Origin: Erinaceus europaeus
Lineage: Eukaryota > Chordata > Mammalia > Eulipotyphla > Erinaceidae
Assembly: GCF_950295315.1 (NCBI RefSeq)
Contig: NC_080166.1
Location: 99,639,141-99,703,140 of the forward strand
Length of the DNA stretch: 64,000 bases
Direction of reading: 5' to 3'
Below are positions 11,061 to 22,490 of the stretch, piece after piece; position 1 is the stretch's first letter, and every line of letters begins with the position of its first letter. The notes beneath the pieces were generated by a model. It did not search any database and had not been told where the DNA came from. It saw nothing but the letters and a program-made list of their open reading frames with translations. The translations under genes were made by a program, and so were the position numbers.

Positions 11061-11469
11061 GTGAGACTCAGCATGTGCAGGCCCCACCTGGCTCTACAAA
11101 ACAAAGAAACAAACAAAACCACAAATGTATGCATTAGCATGAATGAATTTTTTTTTTGCATCTTAAATAAATCGGCTAAAATGTGTTGAACCACAGCTAC
11201 TCAGTCTGTCTATACTCAGAAACAATTTTCAGTCAAGTACTAAGAGATTATTCAGGAGACTTGAGAACTTAAAAAAAAATCAGCATTTCTACTAATATAT
11301 TTGTGCAAATGTGCAAACAGATTGTACTTCTCTATGCATTCAGTACCTGGCTTTACTAAATACTTTTTGACTTTCCTTAACGTCTACATTTTAGTTTTTT
11401 TCCCCTCACTAGGATGATTTCAGGAGCTCAAAATTATTCCACAACTCTTTCCTGGTGGCTATATATATT

Positions 11470-11665
11470 TTTCCTTTTGATAGAGGATGACAGAGTGGGA
11501 GGGAGAAATATAGAGAGGGAAAGACAGAGGCAAGGGGAGAGAGCTGGAGCACTACTCCACGGCATTTAGAACCTTCCTCCCCTGCATACGGGGACCGGGG
11601 ACTTGAGCCTGGGTCCTTATGCATGCTAACTTATGCCCTTACTTAATGCACCACCATTCAGACTC
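11470..11665 (-). mobile_element. ERI-type SINE, older
   Basis: On the minus strand it shows a head with 'aggcacccaggct'-type B-box sequence, a 'cctgcatacggggaccgggg' block (reversed) and a pyrimidine body. It matches the older subgroup. Confidence 0.65.
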
Positions 11666-11712
11666 ACTTTTACATTATCTTTTGGTATGTTTTAAAGAAA
11701 ATGTTTCTAAGA

Positions 11713-11950
11713 CTGGGGGTATGGATCGGTCTGACAATGCCCATGTCCAGCAGAGAAGCAATTACAGAAGAGACCTTTCACCTTCTGCACCCTAAAAAGA
11801 ATTTTGGTCCATACTCCTAGAGGGATAAAGAATAGGGAAGTTTCCAATGAAGAGGATGGGACACAGAACTCTGGTGGGAATTGTGTGGAATTATGTCTCT
11901 ATTATTTTACAACCTTATAATCAGTATTAAATCACTAATAAAAATTAAGA
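11713..11950 (+). mobile_element. L1 3'UTR terminal piece, older
   Basis: 'agagaagcaattacagaaga', 'caccttctgcaccc' and 'ctggtgggaattgtgtgga' match the last 240 bp of the common L1 3'UTR. It ends in 'aatcactaataaaaa', which marks an older variant that is also seen reversed at 13290-13320. Confidence 0.72.
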
Positions 11951-13045
11951 AAAGATAAGTGGTAATGCAGTAGCAAAATAAAGAACAAAAGAAAAGGTTT
12001 CCTATAGAGCAAACAGGCTTTATAGACACGCTTCTCAAGAAGGTGTGTTTGTGTGTATGTGTGTGTGTGTGGGAGGTAAATCTGAAAAACACAAAGAGAT
12101 TTAAATAGGAACTAGAATAAATATTGATAATAGTATCAGGATTTTACTGTCACAACTTTGTGATGTGTTGTATTAAACATTATAGAAGATTATAATGAAA
12201 TTGGCTTTAAGATGATATTGATGCAGCAGTGGTTTATGACATTATATCAGCTTACAACACATAGTCTGACACTGGGTATGCTGTGTGATGATCTCTGTCA
12301 ATGAAATCAACTGTCAAACCCTGAAATTAAAAGTACCTGAGGCTAGACTTAATATTAGAACTTGAATTGCCTCTTGGTACCTGAAATCTGCCTTAAAATG
12401 ATTTGATGCAGTGAATGTGTCCTAGTTGATAACATAGTTTGCTCTTCCACTGCTCTTTGTGATATTGGAGGACAGCACTAGGACATGTTCTAAGACTAAA
12501 CAAAATTTGGATTTCTCCACTGGGCATTAGATGGCAGTATTAATCAAGATATTCAGAGCTGACTTCTGCTGTACTTTCTTCTAGAAGTATTCATAATTCT
12601 CCTAGGAACATTTCATAAAATAGTTATTTATTCTGCCTTTGCTACTTCTGCAAAGGTAAAGCAGAAAATGTTCTGCAGAACTGGCTTTGTCATCTTTTGC
12701 TTCTTGTACTACTGTTTTAGGCAAGCTGCTAAGAGGCAAGTGACTGCTGTTCTAGCTAGTTATTTCTAATGTCAAGTGACCCAAACACTTCCTTTGCAAA
12801 TTTTAAATTACTCTTCTTGTGTCTATAATTGTCAATATGTCAGTAATTAACATTTCAAAGATAGAGGATGAGCTATAAGGAGGATTACTTATGATGTTTT
12901 ATGAGTGATTTTTTTTTTTATGGAGCACTAATTGAAAGAATGTAGAGTGGTGTGATTTGTGAATCCCAGCTCAGCCACTTATGTACAACAGATTTAAGCC
13001 ATCTGAACCTACAATTCCTAACCTGTAAGATGGTGGTAATATAGG
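11951..13045. other. Unique-looking sequence
   Basis: It contains a short GT-rich tract at 12045-12070. I see no other recognisable element. Confidence 0.45.
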
Positions 13046-13049
13046 TTTC

Positions 13050-13150
13050 TTTTTAAAAATTGTTTACTTATTTTTATGAAAGAGAGATCAGACTATCACA
13101 GAATATGCTGTGCTAGGGATCAAACACAGACCCTTATACACACAAGTTGT
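13050..13150 (-). mobile_element. Degenerate SINE remnant
   Basis: 'tgctgtgctagggatcaaac' and the adjoining 'gacccttatacacacaag' resemble the reversed head of the second SINE family. Weak. Confidence 0.35.
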
Positions 13151-13287
13151 GGGCTATGAAATGTTAGTTTTATTTCAAAATGTTACTATTGAAAATTAAG
13201 TAAATTCTTTTTAAATTTATTTTTATTGAGGGTGATATTCTGTTTACAGTGCAGTTTACATGTGTTTTTACTTTGACACAGGTATTA

Positions 13288-13650
13288 TAATTTTTTATTA
13301 GTGATTTAATAATGATTGATAAGATTGTGGGATAAGAGGGGTACAATTCCATACAATTCAGTTTCCACCAACTGATTACCATATCTCCCCCACCCCCATT
13401 AGAAGTTTCCCTATTCTTTATCCCTCTGGGAGTATGGACCAAAGATCTTTATGGGGAGCAGAAAGTATAAGGTCTGGCTTCTGTAATTACTTCTCCACTG
13501 GACATGGGCATTGACTATTTGATCCATACCCCCAGCCCATTTCTGTCTTTCCCAAGTGGGCTCAGGCCCTGGGGAGGTGAGATTCCAGGACACATTGGTG
13601 AAGTCATCTGCCCAGGAAAGTCAGGTTGCCATCATGGTAGCATCTTCAAC
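13288..13650 (-). mobile_element. L1 3'UTR, older variant
   Basis: In reverse it matches the terminal 360 bp of the common L1 3'UTR, including 'acaattccatacaattc', 'ccctctgggagtatggacc' and 'gcttctgtaattacttc'. The 3' end is the 'attagtgatttaat' type, as at 11.95 kb. Confidence 0.78.
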
Positions 13651-13814
13651 TTGGTGGCACCTTCTCTGTCTTATTCATCATCGATTTGCCAATTTATAGT
13701 TGAGTTATAATATCCCACTATGGTCCCTAAATGTCCCTTCCTCTACTGTTTCTCTCCTACTCACCTTGAAATCCTGCTCTCACTTGGCATACCCAGGTTT
13801 AAATTGTTTTTGTT

Positions 13815-14078
13815 GGGAGTACGGCAGTAGCACAGCGGGTTAAGCGCAGGTGGTGCAAAGCACAAGGACCAGCGTAAGGATCCCAGTTCAAGCCCCTGGC
13901 TCCCCACTTGCTGGGGAGTCGCTTCACAGGTGGTGAAGCAGATCTGCAGGTGTCTATCTTTCTCTCCCTCTCTCTGTCTTCCCCTCCTCTCTCAATTTCT
14001 CTGTCCTATCCAACAACAGCGACATCAATAACAACAACAATAATAAAACAAGAGTAACAAAAGGGAATAAATAAATAT
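13815..14078 (+). mobile_element. ERI-type SINE, near complete
   Basis: The head 'agcgggttaagcgcaggtgg' and the B-box-like 'gttcaagcccctgg' are present. CACCTG/GTGAAGCAG blocks, a TCTCTC body, a CAA-rich stretch and an AATAAATAAA end follow. This is the short form, without the 3' hairpin module. Confidence 0.9.
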
Positions 14079-14099
14079 TTTTTTAAAAAGGAAAACATA

Positions 14100-14380
14100 T
14101 TTTTTTTTTGGGGGGAGAGTCAGCCAGGTGTTGTTTTCAAGATGCCATCTTAACTCCGCCCCCTACACATGGCTATAGTTGCATTATACACTGAAACTCC
14201 CTTCCCCTCCTTCCCCTCCTTCCCCAGAGTCCTTTGCTTTGATGCAACACACAACATTTGGTCCTCCTTTCACTTTGTGTTCTCTGTTGCTATCCCTAAT
14301 TATTAAGTCCCACTTATAAGTGAGATCATTTGGTATTTGTCCTCTTTTTGGCTTATCTTAAAAGGATTAAGTGAATTCAT
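14100..14380 (-). mobile_element. Old L1 ORF2-terminal/3'UTR remnant
   Basis: 'ttgctatccctaattatta', 'agtcccacttataagtgaga' and 'tcatttggtatttgtcctc' are the antisense of the widely conserved L1 sequence at the end of ORF2. No frame is preserved. Confidence 0.6.
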
Positions 14381-14579
14381 ATACTCAAAGTGCTGACACA
14401 GTACCAGGTATATAGAAAGAGCCACATAAGCATTTCTTGCTGAGTGAGTGGTAGATGTCACTGTATTCATGATCAAACTGCTTCTTCCCTACTTTGTCCC
14501 TTCGGTTTGTTTCTGTAAAATTGGTCTAATTTTTTCTCCCCGTCTCAAATATTTTTTTGAACATAAAATGTCAAGAGTG

Positions 14580-14760
14580 TTTTTTTTTTGGGGGGGAGAG
14601 AAAAGAACTAGGGCCTTGCACATGTATCACTTCACCAGTCCTGGGTCACTTCAGAGAGAGAGAGAGAGCATGAACCTGAGACAATAGTACTGGAACTTTC
14701 CTGGTGTCGTGACACCTCTTATGTGGTACCGGGAATGCACCCTATCCAGTGTGCTAAATT
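14580..14760 (-). mobile_element. Two degenerate SINE pieces
   Basis: A GAGAGA-rich stretch at 14653-14668 is flanked by 'gaactagggccttgcacatg' and 'gtgctaaattctaggc', both like the reversed SINE head. The arrangement suggests two overlapping remnants. Confidence 0.4.
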
Positions 14761-15280
14761 CTAGGCATAGACTTTCTAAGATATGAGCACTCATAGTTCC
14801 TGTCTCCAGGCAAAATGAGTTTAGTAGAGCACTGAAACAATCCCCCACCTGTATGATGACAGCCTACAGAAGTATCAGGCACAGTTCCATCAGTCAGGGA
14901 CATGAAGTTGTCAGCTGCCTAGAGTAAGAGAGAAGCCATTTTCAGGCACACGAGTAATCCTCAGCAGACATTCAGAGGGCACTTTAGAGGAAAGCTTGAA
15001 GATCATTTACCATAGTGGACAAAGACTGTTATTGAAAGGTGAAGTTTTAAGACATTCTAGGTAACACTTGAGAACTCTCAGCCCTGTGGTGGATGGTTTG
15101 ATGGTTTCTAACCAGAGGAAGGGCTGAATCAGAACATGATGAGGAACTTCAAGGATGTTAATGAGAACTCTGACATGAGAAAGGAGGGAATATAGATCTT
15201 ATCCTTGTAGAATCATGTAGATAATGCTTTTCACTTATTCTCAATGCTGAGGAATATTGTTTTTCATTGTTTTACAATCC
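14761..15280. other. Unique-looking sequence
   Basis: Nothing recognisable. Confidence 0.45.
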
Positions 15281-15283
15281 TGA

Positions 15284-15497
15284 AGCAGGTCTGCAGGTGT
15301 CTATCTTTCTCTCCCCCTCTCTGTCTTCCCCTCCTCTCTCCATTTCTCTCTGTCCTATTCAACAACAATGACAGCAGTAATAACAACAGCAACAACAACA
15401 ACCATAAACAACAAGGGCAGCAAAAGGGAAAAAATAGCCTCTAGGAGCAGTGGATTCATAGTGCAGGCATGGAGCCCCAACAATAACCCTGGAGGAT
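15284..15497 (+). mobile_element. ERI-type SINE, 5' truncated, long 3' form
   Basis: It begins at 'gaagcaggtctgcaggtg', so the tRNA-derived head is missing. The body, the CAA-rich stretch and the 3' module (about 15447-15495, 'ctaggagcagtgg' to 'aataaccctggagg') are intact. Confidence 0.87.
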
Positions 15498-15509
15498 ATA
15501 TACATATCT

Positions 15510-15725
15510 AAAGTTAGAAGATAGCTCACTTAGTAGGTTATATACCTGTCTGGCTTCAAGCCCCAGCTCCACATGTTAGTTCCATGACTGAGGGAAGCCC
15601 CAGTGCTGTAGTATCTCTCTTTCTCTCTCTATGTAAATTAATGGCTAAGTTGACCCCACAAGTGGTAAAATCACAGTTTGAGGTTCTGGTACCTCAGAAA
15701 AATAAAAGGCTAACATAAATAAAAA
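15510..15725 (+). mobile_element. Degenerate SINE
   Basis: 'agatagctcacttagtaggt', 'ggcttcaagccccagctcca' and 'ctctctttctctctctatgt' give a tRNA-like head and a pyrimidine body. The end is A-rich. Confidence 0.5.
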
Positions 15726-15969
15726 ACTAAGTACAGGCCAAAGCATTTTACTTGAATTAGTTCATAAATTCTGCACTAAATTGTAAGGCATTATTTCCTT
15801 TTATATTCCTCTGGATATAACTGAAATGGAGAATTTTAAAGTAACTTCCCCAATGTGAAGTCAGAGTCATGCATAACTTCATTGATTATTAAAGCTGGGC
15901 ATAGTTTCTGTCATGTTGAGCCAGTCATTTTCCACTAAATACCCTTTTTTAAATTTAAATATTTCCTTA

Positions 15970-16110
15970 TTGGACCAGTGAGATGTCTACCAGGTAGGAT
16001 CCCTGCTTTACTATGTACATCATACACCTAGCACAACACATGGCGAAACTATAGCACTGGTGGAAACTTTAGTGCTGTGAAATTTCTCCATTGCTCTGAA
16101 AAAAAATTAG
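15970..16110 (+). mobile_element. Degenerate SINE
   Basis: 'accagtgagatgtctaccag' and the 'aggatccctgctttac' stretch suggest an old tRNA-derived head. Poorly preserved. Confidence 0.35.
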
Positions 16111-16164
16111 AAATTTCACATAGTAAGGCCTAGATGTCACTCAAAAAAAGTCTTCTAAAGCTCT

Positions 16165-16375
16165 TTAAAAAATTATTTATTTATTCCCTTTTGTTGCTCT
16201 TGTTTTTATTATTGTTGTTGTTATTGATGTTATCGTTGTTGGTTAAGACAGAGAAATGGAGAGAGAACGGGAAGGCAGAGGTGGGAGAGAAAGGAGAGAA
16301 AGACAGACACCTGCAGACCTACTTCAGTGCCTGTGAAGTGACTCCCCTGCAGGTGGGCAGTCGGGGGGCTCGACT
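16165..16375 (-). mobile_element. ERI-type SINE, head truncated
   Basis: On the minus strand it runs from the CACCTGCAGG block through the pyrimidine body and the CAA-rich stretch to an AATAAATAA end. The tRNA head is lost at about 16375. Confidence 0.87.
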
Positions 16376-16574
16376 AAAGCTCTTTTCTAGAGAGAGATAG
16401 AGAGAGAGTGAGGAGTTTTCAGCTGTAGTTTAGGGTCGTGCCTAAAAATGAATCTCCTGGTTCTTAGACATATCAATATGAAGTGCTATCTTTGTGATAT
16501 CTCCCTACATCTCCCCTGCCCTCATTAAGTCTTCCATTGTTCCATGTGACACTAAACTAAGACAACCTTCTAGG

Positions 16575-16905
16575 TATTTTTTTAATATTTAATTATTTTT
16601 CCTTTTGTTGCTCTTGTTGTTTTTATTGTTGTAGTTATTGTTGTGGTTATTATTGATGTCGTTGTTGTTGGATAGGACAGAGAGAAATGAAGAGAGGAGA
16701 GGAAGACAGAGAGGAAGAGAGAAAGATAGACACCTGAAGACCCGCTTCACCACTTGTGAAGCTACTCCCCTAGGTGGGAAGCCGGGAGCTCGAACCGGGA
16801 TCCTTCTAACCCGGAACCTTGGAACCAGGATTCTTATGGGTCCTTTCGCTTTGTGTCATGCGCCACGTGCACTCAACCCGCTGTGCTACCGCCGGACTCC
16901 CATTA
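16575..16905 (-). mobile_element. ERI-type SINE with internal duplication
   Basis: It is a complete short-form element on the minus strand, ending at the TCCGGCGGTAGC-type head near 16890-16905. Between 16793 and 16850 the B-box region is longer than in the other copies. 'gaaccgggatccttct' is followed by a second, imperfect 'aaccaggattcttatg', which suggests a local duplication. Confidence 0.9.
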
Positions 16906-17079
16906 TTTTAATGTTTATATTTGACCCATTTGCCTTCATTATTCACATCTATCTATAAACATAACAGTATTGAATTTTTCTTGAACCAGATAAGGATATA
17001 CTTTTAAACACTCTTCAGATAGGAAGGATAGCACCTCATATACAATAGAACTTTAATTGATCTGAATGAAAATATAATT

Positions 17080-17625
17080 TAATATCTCCCTAGGAGATAT
17101 ATGTATGCATGTGTTCATAGCTACTATACTCATAATGCCCAGAGTGGAAGCAACTTAAATGACTATCGGCAAATGACTGAATAAGTTATGGAATACTACT
17201 TTGCGATAAAAAAGACAATATTGTATCCCTTGGGGCAAAATAGATGGAATTGGAGGTATTTTGCTTAGAAAAATAATTTAAGAGATGAAAGACAACTACT
17301 GACTGTTTCACTCCAATGTGGAGTCTAGAGAACTGATATACATGAACTTGCAAAGAAAAATAAATGACTGAAAAGATTAGAAAAGAAAACACAAATCGAA
17401 CCTGAAATGAAATTGGAGTATTACACCAAAGTAAAAGACTCTGGGGTAGGTGGGTGGGTGGGGAGAATACAGGTCCATGAAAGATGATGAATGACATAGT
17501 GGGGGTTGTATTGTTAAATGGGAATCTGGGGAATGTTATGCATGTACAAACTATTGTATTTACTGTTGAATGTAAAACATTAATTCCCCAATAAAGAAAT
17601 AAATTATTTAAAAAAAAATTAAATT
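17080..17625 (+). pseudogene. L1 ORF2 C-terminal remnant and 3' end
   Basis: 17130-17220 translates with gaps and stops to the end of L1 ORF2 (a W-K-Q pattern, then an A-I-K-K-like block). The rest is the second L1 3'UTR type, ending 'cccaataaagaaataaat' at about 17605 and followed by an A-rich tail. No usable frame is left. Confidence 0.7.
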
Positions 17626-17697
17626 AAAAAAAAAAGAAAAATAAATGAAAGAAAGAGGAAGGAAGGAAGGGAGGGAGGGAGGGAGGAAGGAAAAGCA
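17626..17697. repeat. A-rich to GGAA/GGGA tract
   Basis: Poly(A) grades into GAAA, GGAA and GGGA units directly behind the L1 3' end, as expected for a degenerated and expanded tail. Confidence 0.8.
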
Positions 17698-17737
17698 AAC
17701 AAGCTGTTTCTGAGATGTGAAAACTTGTGGTTATCTT

Positions 17738-17842
17738 TGGGAGGTGGGAGGCTGAGGACACAGAACTTTGGTGGTGGGTGCAGTGTGGAACTGTGTTTTG
17801 TAATCTTACAATCTTATAACCCACTATTAATCACAAATTTAA
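17738..17842 (+). mobile_element. L1 3'UTR terminal scrap
   Basis: 'acacagaactttggtggtgg' and 'cttataacccactattaatc' match the very end of the older variant of the common L1 3'UTR. Confidence 0.6.
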
Positions 17843-18985
17843 AAAACTGCAATTAAGATAAAATCTTTCTGTCACCCCCTTTATACCTGAATTTCGTAAG
17901 TATTGTCTTTAAATTAGATGCCACTGTTGACCCTTCCCAGTGTTAACACTAGTAACAAAGAAACAAACAAAGTAACACATTTGCCTCAGCGGTTGGATAT
18001 AATGTCTGAAAGCACTGTGCACAAGGTCCATTAGTGTTTACAGCTCAGCCAGTTCCCTTCATGGTCTGTGAGGGCTTTTAACTTAGACTGTTATTTTTTC
18101 ATAGCAACCAATTTTCTATAGTGTGCATATCACTTCCAATTTGGAAAACTCCAAAGGGAGTTGTGTTGTCTTCAGTGTGTGAAGGCCGGGTAACCCATTC
18201 TGTTGCTGGGCAGTAGAACTCAGTAGACTATAATTTGTTTTGCTGTGCCAGGGGAGATGTGCGTCTTGAATTCCAAAGTCAAAGTGATATCACAGATGAC
18301 AATATCTGGCTACTAATAATTGGGTTTGAAACTTGTTTCATTTCTTTCTATCAGATCACACTGTTTCTCTTTAATAGGCCTTAATGCTACTGCCACTTCA
18401 GGCTGTCTGCGTTGCAACCACTTTAAGTATGAAGTTGCTTGCCTGCCAGTTAGTCTCTATTTATCATCTATTGTATGTCTATACATATTTATTTACTGAA
18501 TTACTTCTATACGAGTTGACTAGCAAAGTGAGAAATCGCTGAGAGGTGTCTGCACTGATGGGCCTGGCAGGGTCCTGACAGTGAATGAAAGGTTCCTTAT
18601 GTTTCATGCCAAGACATCTCTCTTGTCTTATAGTCCCATCACAAACGCCCTCATGCTAATAACTATATAGGGTCTGAGAACTCTTCCTACTTTCAAGCAG
18701 ACAAGTGAGCTTGCTGCAGTTTTAAGGAGGCTATTAGAAAGAAGACACAAAATTTCTGAGTCAGAGACTAAAAATCAGTATTCATGGCATATCAAGCAGT
18801 TTCAATTTCCTGTTCCCTGTTTCCTCCCCTTGATATCCTGGTCTACTTCATGGTGCCAAGTAGCCCAGGTAGGTGTTGTATACTGACAGATTGCAGTACA
18901 ATTTAGGAATTGCAAATTAATTAATTAATTAATTAATTAATTAATGCCAGGCCCCTCATGTATTTGTGCTTTCACAGTTGCTAGG
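17843..18985. other. Unique-looking sequence with (TTAA)n
   Basis: No repeat family recognised apart from a TTAA tandem at 18913-18945. Confidence 0.5.
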
Positions 18986-18989
18986 TTGA

Positions 18990-19135
18990 ATGACTTTTTA
19001 AAAATCATTTTTATTTTAAAGAGCAAGAAAACCTGAGAGATAGAGGAAGAGGAAAAGAAACCCCAGCATGGGGACTTCCCATGGTGCCCTTTTACCCTCG
19101 TATTCCTGTGGTAGTTGGGTTTGAGCACAGCCGTA
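18990..19135 (-). mobile_element. Degenerate SINE
   Basis: 'ttattttaaagagcaagaa', GAGGAAGAGG-rich DNA and 'tagttgggtttgagcaca' are in the order of a reversed SINE body and head. Confidence 0.4.
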
Positions 19136-19252
19136 CAGTGACAACAAATTATTGGATTTTTTATTTTAAGGATTGAGAGAAGCCTGCCTAAACTTTGTCC
19201 CAGAGTAGGGTTTTAATTTTTATTAAAATATTTATTAAAATGGATGGTAAAG

Positions 19253-19586
19253 GGAGTTGGGCGGAAGTTCAGTGGGTAAAGTGCACAAGGTGCAAAGCGC
19301 AGGGACTGGCGTAAGGATCCAGGTTTGAGCCCCTAGTTCCCCACCTGTAGGGGTATCGCTTCGCAAGCAGTGAAGCAGGTCTGCAGGTGTCTATCTTTCT
19401 CTCCTCCTCTCTGTCTTCCCCCACTCTCTCCATTTCTGTCTGTCCTATCCAACACAATAGACATAACAACAGTAACACCCACAACAAGGGCAACAAAAAT
19501 GGGAAAAATGACCTCCAGGAGCAATGGATTTGTAGTGCTGGCATCAAGCCCCAGTGATAACCCTGGAGGCAAAAAAAAAAAAAGGG
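19253..19586 (+). mobile_element. ERI-type SINE, long 3' form, with TSD
   Basis: It is complete from the GGAGTTGGGCGG head to an A tail. The 3' module spans about 19511-19570 ('cctccaggagcaatgg' to 'gataaccctggaggc'). The exact 8-bp repeat 'tggtaaag' lies at 19245-19252 and 19587-19594, with looser matching just outside it, consistent with a target duplication. Confidence 0.92.
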
Positions 19587-19713
19587 TGGTAAAGAGATAG
19601 AAAAGAACAGCTGAGAGGTAGGGAAAAGATCCCCCTTCTCTCCCAAATAACAAAATCCCAAACGTCAACTCCTCTAAAGGAAGACACCACCTCTGTATTT
19701 CAAAGCTATTTCT

Positions 19714-20100
19714 TTTTTCTTTCTTTTCTCTTTTTTTCTTTTTTTTCTTTTCTTTTCTCTTTCTTTCTTTCTTTTTTTTTTTGGCCTCCAGGATTATTGC
19801 TGCGGCTCGGGTGCTTGCACTATGAATCCACTGCTCCTGGAGGCCATTTTTCCCCTTTTGTTGCCCTTGTTGTTGTTATTATTATTGTTATTGCTGCCGT
19901 TTTTAGATAGGAAAGAGAGAAATGGAGAGAGAAGGGGAGGACAGAGGGGGGGAGAAAGACACCTGCAGACCTGCTTCACTGCTTGTAAAGAGACACCCCC
20001 CGCAGGTGGGGCCCTGGGGGAGCTTGAACCGGGATCCTTATGTTGGTCCTTGCACTTTGTACCACGTGCACTTAACATGCTGCGCTACTGCTCAGCCTCC
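19714..20100 (-). mobile_element. ERI-type SINE, long 3' form, with TSD
   Basis: A long pyrimidine tail (19714-19780) precedes the reversed 3' module, body and head. Flanks 'caaagctatttct' at 19701-19713 and 'caaagctgtttct' at 20101-20113 differ at one base, giving a 13-bp duplication. Confidence 0.93.
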
Positions 20101-20384
20101 CAAAGCTGTTTCTATATAGAAATACTTGGGAATGACTTTTCTGATAATATATTCACAATCTTAAAACCAATGGGGAATTATAACCAAACACAAAGCTTTG
20201 TAACAATTAAATGAAGGGGTATTAATAAAGCACTCCAGATTGGGGAGCATACAAGAAGTTCAGTAAATGTTAATCCATCTTTTACTCTCCCCACTCTGAA
20301 TTATGACACCATTAAATCAGAGGGTTAGTTGATCAGAGGCATTATGTTTTATTGCTTCTACTATGTTGATAGAATAAATTTTCA

Positions 20385-20650
20385 GATGATTTTTTTAAAT
20401 TTATTTATTGCTGGGCCTTGGTGCCTGCGCAAGGAACCCACAGCTCCTAGGGTGGGAATGTTTTTATTTATTTGATAAGACTGAGAGAAATAGAGTGGGG
20501 AGGGGAAGATAGGGAGAGGGAAAGACCTGCTTCACAGTTCACAAGTTAGCTTTACAAGTGTCCTCCCACAGGTGGGCAGTGGGACTCAAACTGGGTCCTT
20601 GTGCATGATAACTTGTGTGCTCAACTGGGTGCATCACTGCCCAACCCTTC
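20385..20650 (-). mobile_element. ERI-type SINE, older
   Basis: The reversed order of 3' end, body, 'cacaggtgggcagtgggac' block and head is clear. 'cctgcgcaaggaacccacag' at its left shows a degenerate 3' module. Confidence 0.75.
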
Positions 20651-21424
20651 AGATGATTTTGAACTACTTTATTTACACATGCAAATACCATTAAAGTCAT
20701 TTTTTCCTTTCACTGGCCACTGTGGAGATCATGTCTTTCTCCTGAACCAGCTCTTATCAAAGCAAGCCACAGTGTAGTAGTTTTGTTCTAGGAAGCTTAC
20801 TGAAGCCCATCTTATATGCAGAACAGATGGGGATACATTTCTGTTCAACCTCTCTGATTTTGATTCATTCTCTATTTTTTTATACTCTGCTCTATATTTT
20901 GGGTTGTCAGAGAAGTAATGCCACATTTTTTTTTGCATAGAAAAATGTCATGACTTTTCTAACAACCCAGTAATATGGAACTGATCTTGCCAACTGCATT
21001 TTTCTAGCTCCTTTGTGAACTTTCAGTTAAGCTTCGCCAATAGAAGGAAGAGGTAAGTGATAGAATGGGTGCAGAGAATTTTATTCATTTCTTATCCTAT
21101 TTTGAATGGTTTTCTGTTGATACTTGCTACTCTCCTGTGGTTTCAGCTTTGCTAGGTGACACCTTTTACTATGATCCCAGACTTTAATGGGCAGCATTAG
21201 GTCTTGTGTTCCATGAACACAGTCTATTCCTTCTGGTTATTCAGGTCAACAGAGGCTAGTATCTTCTGCAATTGCCTGTATGAACTTTCCAGTTCAGTAC
21301 TTTACTGCTTTTCACCATATGGGACTATTTGACAAGGCTTCTGTTTCTTGACTCATCTCTAACTGACATACTTTGAAATCCATTTGCCATTCCAATAGTA
21401 GTACTCTCCAAACTAGTTGAATTT
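20651..21424. other. Unique-looking sequence
   Basis: Nothing recognised. A 69-residue minus-strand frame at 20729-20938 has no visible motif. Confidence 0.45.
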
Positions 21425-21545
21425 TTAAAAGATTTGAGAGAGGGAGAGAACCAGAACACAGCTCTGTCATAAGCACTGGTGATCAAACCTGAATGCCATT
21501 CAAGCAATCCAATTTCTACCTCTGAGCTACATTTCCAGCACCAGT
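21425..21545 (-). mobile_element. Degenerate SINE
   Basis: GAGAGAGGGAGAG followed by 'ctggtgatcaaacctgaatg' and 'gagctacatttccagcac' fits a reversed old SINE. Confidence 0.42.
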
Positions 21546-21819
21546 AGTCATTTTCCAATCTTGAGTTTTTTTACTGCACTGGTAGTTATTTGAGTGGGGA
21601 AAATGGGACACCCTAGATAGCTCCATTCTATATTTTCATTCACTTACTTTTTTTAATGAAGGATTATTATCAATTTTTATGTTAAAAGTTACTTCTGCTA
21701 GAGAAACAATTTAAAATTATTTTACATATATAAACAAGATTTTGCTTAATACCTGTTTTTAAATCAACATATCTACACACTCTATTGATAATACTGAATT
21801 GCTATACTTATTGTATAGA

Positions 21820-22490
21820 TTTCAAAAAACAATTATTAACAAGTATTGGCAAAGATGTAACAGAAAGAAAGCCTTATACATTGTTGGTGGTAATATAAGT
21901 TGGTACAGCCATTATTGAAAACAGTATGGCAATTACCCAACAATTAAAAATAAAGATTCCATGTCTAGTTATCCTTCTTCTATGTATTCACCCCCCAAAT
22001 GTGAAAACATAACTTAGAGAGATATATGTGCTCTTATACTTATTGCATTAACCTTTATAATATCAAAGTAGTGGAAGTAGCATAAATGCAGTTCTACTGA
22101 GAAATTGATAAAGAAGATACGGCATATATATATATATATATTAGAATATGATTCAGCTTCAAAGAATGATGAGATCCTGTCATTTGCAATGATACGGATG
22201 GATGCAGAGGGCATTCAGCTAAGTGAAATAAACCAGATAGAATAAACACCATATGACCTCACTCACATGTTGTATATAAGAACAACAAATAGATGAGCTA
22301 AATGAAGCAAGAATAAACTTTTGAACTCTGACACCACTTAGTGGTTGTCACAAGAAAAAGAGGAGGGCTGTAGGTCTGGGTTGGGGTGTATGTATGTCAA
22401 TCAGGACAAAGGGGATGCACAGGTTGATTTTTAAGTGATGCACACATGAAACCCATATAATGTGACAGAGCAATAGTACTTCAATTAAAA
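21820..22490 (+). pseudogene. Old L1 ORF2 3' end
   Basis: 'cattgttggtggtaatataa' with 'ttggtacagccattattgaa', the 'gatcctgtcatttgcaatga' block and 'cctcactcacatgttgtata' are the standard landmarks of the last kilobase of L1 ORF2. Stops and indels are frequent. A TA microsatellite at 22124-22141 interrupts it. Confidence 0.75.

Noticed and set aside
13815..13900. Possible tRNA gene
   Set aside because: It has A- and B-box-like sequences but is the head of a SINE. It lacks a proper cloverleaf and continues into the SINE body. The same holds for all other SINE heads here.
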